This document shows, one piece after another, positions 22,926-25,975 of a stretch of 25,975 nt of DNA. Under the pieces are notes generated by a model that searched no databases, had not been told where the DNA came from, and worked only from the letters and a program-made list of their open reading frames with translations. Every line of letters starts with the position of its first letter. Position 1 is the first letter of the stretch. This DNA comes from Thermoplasmatales archaeon (GTDB lineage Archaea > Thermoplasmatota > E2 > DHVEG-1). The stretch lies in assembly GCA_023140035.1 (NCBI GenBank), contig JAGLML010000001.1:1-25975 (forward strand). Direction: 5' to 3'. Position numbers and translations under genes: made by a program.

Positions 22926-23116
22926 TCTCTCCCCTTTTTTATCCTTTCATTGACGTCACGTTTTAACCTTTTTTTATTGAATGACCACCTTTTATCTCCC
23001 ATTTCTGTGTCAAAACAGATGGTACCATAAATACATTTTTCGCACCTAGGTATGCAAGTGGACATGTTGGTAACGAGCAGCCTTTCATCTTGGACTAACC
23101 CACTTACTTTATTCAT
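22922..23116 (-). CDS. Small Cys-motif protein coupled to the UbiA-like gene
   Basis: There are 64 residues from ATG 23116. The open frame reaches a TTG at 23167, but the TATA box (TTATATAA, about 23150-23157) lies inside that extension, so the ATG is preferred; GGAG lies about 11 bases before it. The centre reads STCIPRCEKCIYGTICFD, giving C-x3-C-x2-C-x5-C, an array suited to an iron-sulfur cluster or zinc. A basic tail follows (KKRLKRDVNERIKKGRE). Its TGA overlaps the next ATG. It may be a redox or assembly partner of the membrane protein. It is not recognised as a known family. Confidence 0.6.
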   Translation of the reverse strand: MNKVSGLVQDERLLVTNMSTCIPRCEKCIYGTICFDTEMGDKRWSFNKKRLKRDVNERIKKGRE

Positions 23117-23176
23117 TTCTTCTATGTCTCCAATTTTGTAAAAAGAAATTATATAATAAAGCCCCAATATGAAAAA

Positions 23177-23224
23177 TTCCTACAAAACACTAAAATAGTA
23201 GGTGAATTTTTACTATTGTAGGAA
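23177..23224. promoter_or_regulatory. Long dyad operator before the tandem Lrp-type regulator
   Basis: TTCCTACAA (23177-23185) and TTGTAGGAA (23216-23224) are perfect inverted arms ending two bases before ATG 23227. Inside, AATAGTA (23194-23200) and TACTATT (23211-23217) form a second dyad. The region lies between divergent genes, so binding could control both and allow autoregulation. Confidence 0.6.
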
Positions 23225-23226
23225 AT

Positions 23227-24198
23227 ATGGTAAAAATAGATTTGAAAGATAGAAGAATACTATATCAGTTAGATTTGGATTCAAGGCAACCATTAACCCA
23301 AATTGGAAGGAAAGTTGGTTTAAAAAAAGATGTAGTATCGTACAGAATAAAAAGACTTTGGGATGAGGGTGTTATAAAAAAATTTTACGCCGTTATTGAC
23401 GCGTATAAACTAGGGTATAATGTTTTTAGATTCTATTTGGAATTCCAATATGTAGCTCCCGAAATTAAAAATGAAATAATTGAACATTTTGTAAATTATA
23501 AAAACACCTGGGTTGTTTACTCAATTAGAGAAAAATACGATCTGGGACTCGTTCTTTGGGTAAAAAATATTCAGGAATTCCATAATTTTTGGGATAACAC
23601 ACTAGATAAGTATGGAGATTATTTTGCTAAAAAAATATTTTCTATTTATATGCAGGCATTTTCTTATAGACCTTCATATTTGTTATTGGATAAATATAAA
23701 AAATCTGATAGATCAGATTATGAAATTGTTGGAATGGGGAAAAAAGTTGACATTGATGCTTTGGATTATAATTTATTAAATAAATTGGCGGTGAACGCTC
23801 GGACATCGCTTATTGAGCTTGCGGAGGAACTCGGTTGTTCACCACAAGCAGTAAATTATAGAATAAAGAATCTGATCAAATCAAGGGTGATTCAAGCGTT
23901 TAGAACTGCAATTGACATTTCAAAACTAGGTCTTCATCAGTATAAAATTGATATATACCTTAAAGAACATAAACAGAGGAAAAATATAATTAATTATGTA
24001 AAATACAATCCAAATTTGATGTTTATAAGCACTTCTGCAGGTTTCTCTGATTTAGAGCTGGAATTTCATTTAGAAAATGCAGATAAAGTAAATCATGTTA
24101 TGGAGGAAATTTCGAAGAAATTTCCTGGAGCTATTCGCAATTATGATTATATAAGTGCTAACAGGTTTTATAAGGTGCGCTTAATGCCAGAATTATGA
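23227..24198 (+). CDS. Double-length Lrp/AsnC transcriptional regulator
   Basis: The protein has 323 residues, twice the usual ~150. Repeat 1: HTH at 4-50 (DLKDRRILYQLDLDSRQPLT, RKVGLKKDVVSYRIKRLWDE, GVIKKFYAVID), then an AsnC ligand-type region to about 160. Repeat 2: HTH at 175-225 (DIDALDYNLLNKLAVNARTS, ELGCSPQAVNYRIKNLIKSR, VIQAFRTAIDISKLG), then a second ligand-type region to the end. Lrp proteins normally dimerise; here the fusion makes an intramolecular dimer, a design found in some archaeal lineages. Two different recognition helices may read the compound dyad just upstream. The 3' end overlaps the convergent radical SAM gene by 31 bases. The ligand is unknown; amino acids are typical for the family. 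Confidence 0.85.
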   Translation: MVKIDLKDRRILYQLDLDSRQPLTQIGRKVGLKKDVVSYRIKRLWDEGVIKKFYAVIDAYKLGYNVFRFYLEFQYVAPEIKNEIIEHFVNYKNTWVVYSIREKYDLGLVLWVKNIQEFHNFWDNTLDKYGDYFAKKIFSIYMQAFSYRPSYLLLDKYKKSDRSDYEIVGMGKKVDIDALDYNLLNKLAVNARTSLIELAEELGCSPQAVNYRIKNLIKSRVIQAFRTAIDISKLGLHQYKIDIYLKEHKQRKNIINYVKYNPNLMFISTSAGFSDLELEFHLENADKVNHVMEEISKKFPGAIRNYDYISANRFYKVRLMPEL

Positions 24199-25975
24199 AG
24201 CAAACTCTCTGATTCTTTCTTTGGTTTTTTAGAAGAAATAAGACTATATCGTAACGGTAGACCTAAAAACTTCTCATTCTCCCTAAAAACAATTCCATTT
24301 TGCACAAAGTTTTGTAAAATCTCTAGGAGTTTATCTTCAGAAACATATGAAAATTTCTCTCTTACCTCCTGAAAAGTAATAACATCCATACAAGAAAGAA
24401 AGAGTTCTCTTTCAAGTTCATTTAGTATATAAATCATAATATTCTCAGGATTTCTCTTATCATAAATTTTAATAAATTCTTCGCCGTCTACAAAATAAAA
24501 AATAAGTGTATCAATTTCTTTTTGTGTTTTAATCCCTATCATTTGTAGTTTTTCCCGTTCATCTATCCAATTCTTCACAAACTGATCCCATTCATTCTCA
24601 CAGACAGCAATTTTTTTCTTATAGCTATAAAAGAAGCTCAAGCCCTTTTCCAAATACTCAATAGGAAACATAAGCTTATCAATAGTAGTGTACTCTAATC
24701 GTTCAATATTAAATAGGGCGGGATTTTCATAAATAGGACTACCAAAGCTCACTACGAAATGGCTTATATGAGGTGGATCTAGAAACTGCTTAAAAAGCTG
24801 AACATTTTTCTTTGTCTCCTCAAAATCAATTTCTTCCTCATTAGGATAATTAACAATGATATTATAACTATTTTTAATATCATTTTCCTTACAAAATTTT
24901 AAAGCAGCTATATTATCAATTACGCGAACGCCCTTATTGATTTTCTCTAGGTAATGCTGACTAAAGGTTTCAATACCTGTCTGAATTGTACTAAAGCCAG
25001 CATTCTTTAATAAAGTGTAATCCTCGCTTTTCAACTTACCTGCACGTGCTTCTACGTAGAAAGTAAAATCTCTACCAAGCTCCCTAAGTTTTTCAAATAA
25101 AGCCCGATAATTCTTTTTTGGAAGAGTGTTTCCAAGCAGTTGAAAAGTCAACATCTTGTACTCGTCTGACAAGAATATTATTTCTTCAATTAATCGGTCA
25201 AAATCTTTCTCCCGATACATCTTATGATAAGCTTTAAGATTACAAAAACTACATCGATTCCACCAACAACCGCGTGAAATTTCTATGGGAATTCTCCCGT
25301 AGAGGTAGAAATATTGTTGTATTTCCTCGGATGTTGATGTCAACTCCGAATAAAAAGAGGAAAAAGATGGAAAAGGAAGATTATTCAAATCAATGAAATC
25401 ATCTGATTTGTTCCAAATAATCTCCTCTCCAGCCCGATAAATTAAATTTGGAAGGAATTTATGATTTTGAAAATCAGAGGCGAGACGATAAAGAGGCTCT
25501 TCACCTTCTCCTGATACAATAAAATCCACGTATTCGAATGCCTCCAAGGTTTTAATTCCAATTTCATTTATGGTTCTACTACCACCAAAAATAATCTTCT
25601 TTTCTGGATCTAATTCTTTGATTTTTTTGGCAATTGCCAACGATGGAAGGAATTGTCCATAATTTAACGTAAATCCAATAATATCATAATCTCTCCATTC
25701 AACAGTTTCTATAGCCCAATTGTAAAAATTATCCGTCTGTTGTACATACCTTTCAAAAGTAAAATCCTTTTTGATGCCTTTGGATTCAGAGACCTGTTTT
25801 TCAAAATATTCTCGAAATTTATGCTCATTGGTTGTCCAATGATCTGGAAAAACATACTTTGCAAAAACCATCTGAGCAGTATATGAATCATTGGGGCTGT
25901 TAATTAATAAGTTGTAATTTTTTAACCCATAAAACTCAGCAGCCTTTAGATATAGATGCCTTGTTTTTATGTTGA
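24168..25975 (-). CDS. B12-binding radical SAM protein, RiPP-maturation-like (5' partial)
   Basis: The frame stays open from the stop at 24168 to the window edge with coding-like sequence (KNYNLLINSPNDSYTAQMVF) upstream of ATG 25871, so the true start is outside. At least 601 residues are present. Numbering from that ATG: residues 1-140 form a cobalamin-type Rossmann domain (YDIIGFTLNYGQFLPSLAIA, KIIFGGSRTINEIG, IVSGEGEEP) without the DxHxxG ligand motif. Residues 195-420 are a radical SAM barrel with ISRGCWWNRCSFCNL (Cys202, Cys207, Cys210; C-x4-C-x2-C, not the common C-x3-C-x2-C). A C-terminal ~130-residue helical part follows. SRGCWW, FYVEARAGKL, IQTGIETFS and the PPHISHFVVSFGSPIY region resemble RiPP-maturation C-methyltransferase rSAMs. 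No precursor peptide was seen in the window. Confidence 0.82.
   Translation of the reverse strand, partial: NIKTRHLYLKAAEFYGLKNYNLLINSPNDSYTAQMVFAKYVFPDHWTTNEHKFREYFEKQVSESKGIKKDFTFERYVQQTDNFYNWAIETVEWRDYDIIGFTLNYGQFLPSLAIAKKIKELDPEKKIIFGGSRTINEIGIKTLEAFEYVDFIVSGEGEEPLYRLASDFQNHKFLPNLIYRAGEEIIWNKSDDFIDLNNLPFPSFSSFYSELTSTSEEIQQYFYLYGRIPIEISRGCWWNRCSFCNLKAYHKMYREKDFDRLIEEIIFLSDEYKMLTFQLLGNTLPKKNYRALFEKLRELGRDFTFYVEARAGKLKSEDYTLLKNAGFSTIQTGIETFSQHYLEKINKGVRVIDNIAALKFCKENDIKNSYNIIVNYPNEEEIDFEETKKNVQLFKQFLDPPHISHFVVSFGSPIYENPALFNIERLEYTTIDKLMFPIEYLEKGLSFFYSYKKKIAVCENEWDQFVKNWIDEREKLQMIGIKTQKEIDTLIFYFVDGEEFIKIYDKRNPENIMIYILNELERELFLSCMDVITFQEVREKFSYVSEDKLLEILQNFVQNGIVFRENEKFLGLPLRYSLISSKKPKKESESLLHNSGIKRTL

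Noticed and set aside
23117..23167. TTG start for the Cys-motif protein
   Set aside because: The extension contains the likely TATA box and lacks an SD.

Overview
The window is AT-rich archaeal chromosome. Evidence for an archaeon: a TFIIB-type initiation factor (TFB), a fibrillarin-like RNA methylase, a short-chain isoprenyl diphosphate synthase, two geranylgeranyl-reductase-like flavoproteins, a Roadblock-like protein, TTTATATA-type promoters about 25 bases ahead of several leaderless genes, and GTG/TTG starts behind strong Shine-Dalgarno (SD) sites. PQQ-propeller and PKD surface proteins, one with a C-terminal tail ending in FPILRQLLGL, suggest a Thermoplasmata-like euryarchaeon such as the marine benthic group D lineages. 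That lineage call is inference, not proof.

Layout. 1-1758: start of a leftward gene and a large secreted PQQ/PKD protein. 1868-4360: a small AT-rich accessory module with a stand-alone CHAT/caspase-like protein, a winged-helix regulator, a phosphoribosyltransferase-fold protein and an HxlR-like regulator. The HxlR-like gene is preceded by a striking array of five 16-bp units, each with a TGA-N5-TCA dyad. 4543-6443: an untracked 51-codon zinc-ribbon gene between 13-bp direct repeats, then an IS4/ISH3-like DDE transposase. 6681-9530: a winged-helix regulator, a PKD-domain membrane-anchored protein and an M18 aminopeptidase. 9704-12213: a short-chain dehydrogenase facing a two-part gene with a NucS-like nuclease domain. 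That gene appears split by a +1 frameshift and is preceded by a compact multi-hairpin RNA candidate with its own TATA box and terminator.

12335-17960 is mostly conserved housekeeping: TFB and RlmE (FtsJ) as a tight pair, a polyprenyl diphosphate synthase, a small COG2426-type membrane protein following fibrillarin, and divergent gcvT-gcvH. 18101-19850: a Roadblock-like protein and a FIST-domain sensor protein. 19839-23116, leftward: a Cys-motif small protein, a UbiA-like membrane protein and two FAD reductases, possibly an isoprenoid/lipid modification cluster. 23227-25975: a double-length (tandem) Lrp/AsnC regulator behind a long dyad, converging on a B12-binding radical SAM enzyme resembling RiPP-maturation C-methyltransferases, whose 5' end lies outside the window.

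The best candidates for undescribed biology are (1) the CHAT/wHTH/PRTase/HxlR module with its 16-bp dyad array, and (2) the structured RNA directly ahead of the split nuclease gene. Both are hypotheses read by eye; no database search or folding program was run.
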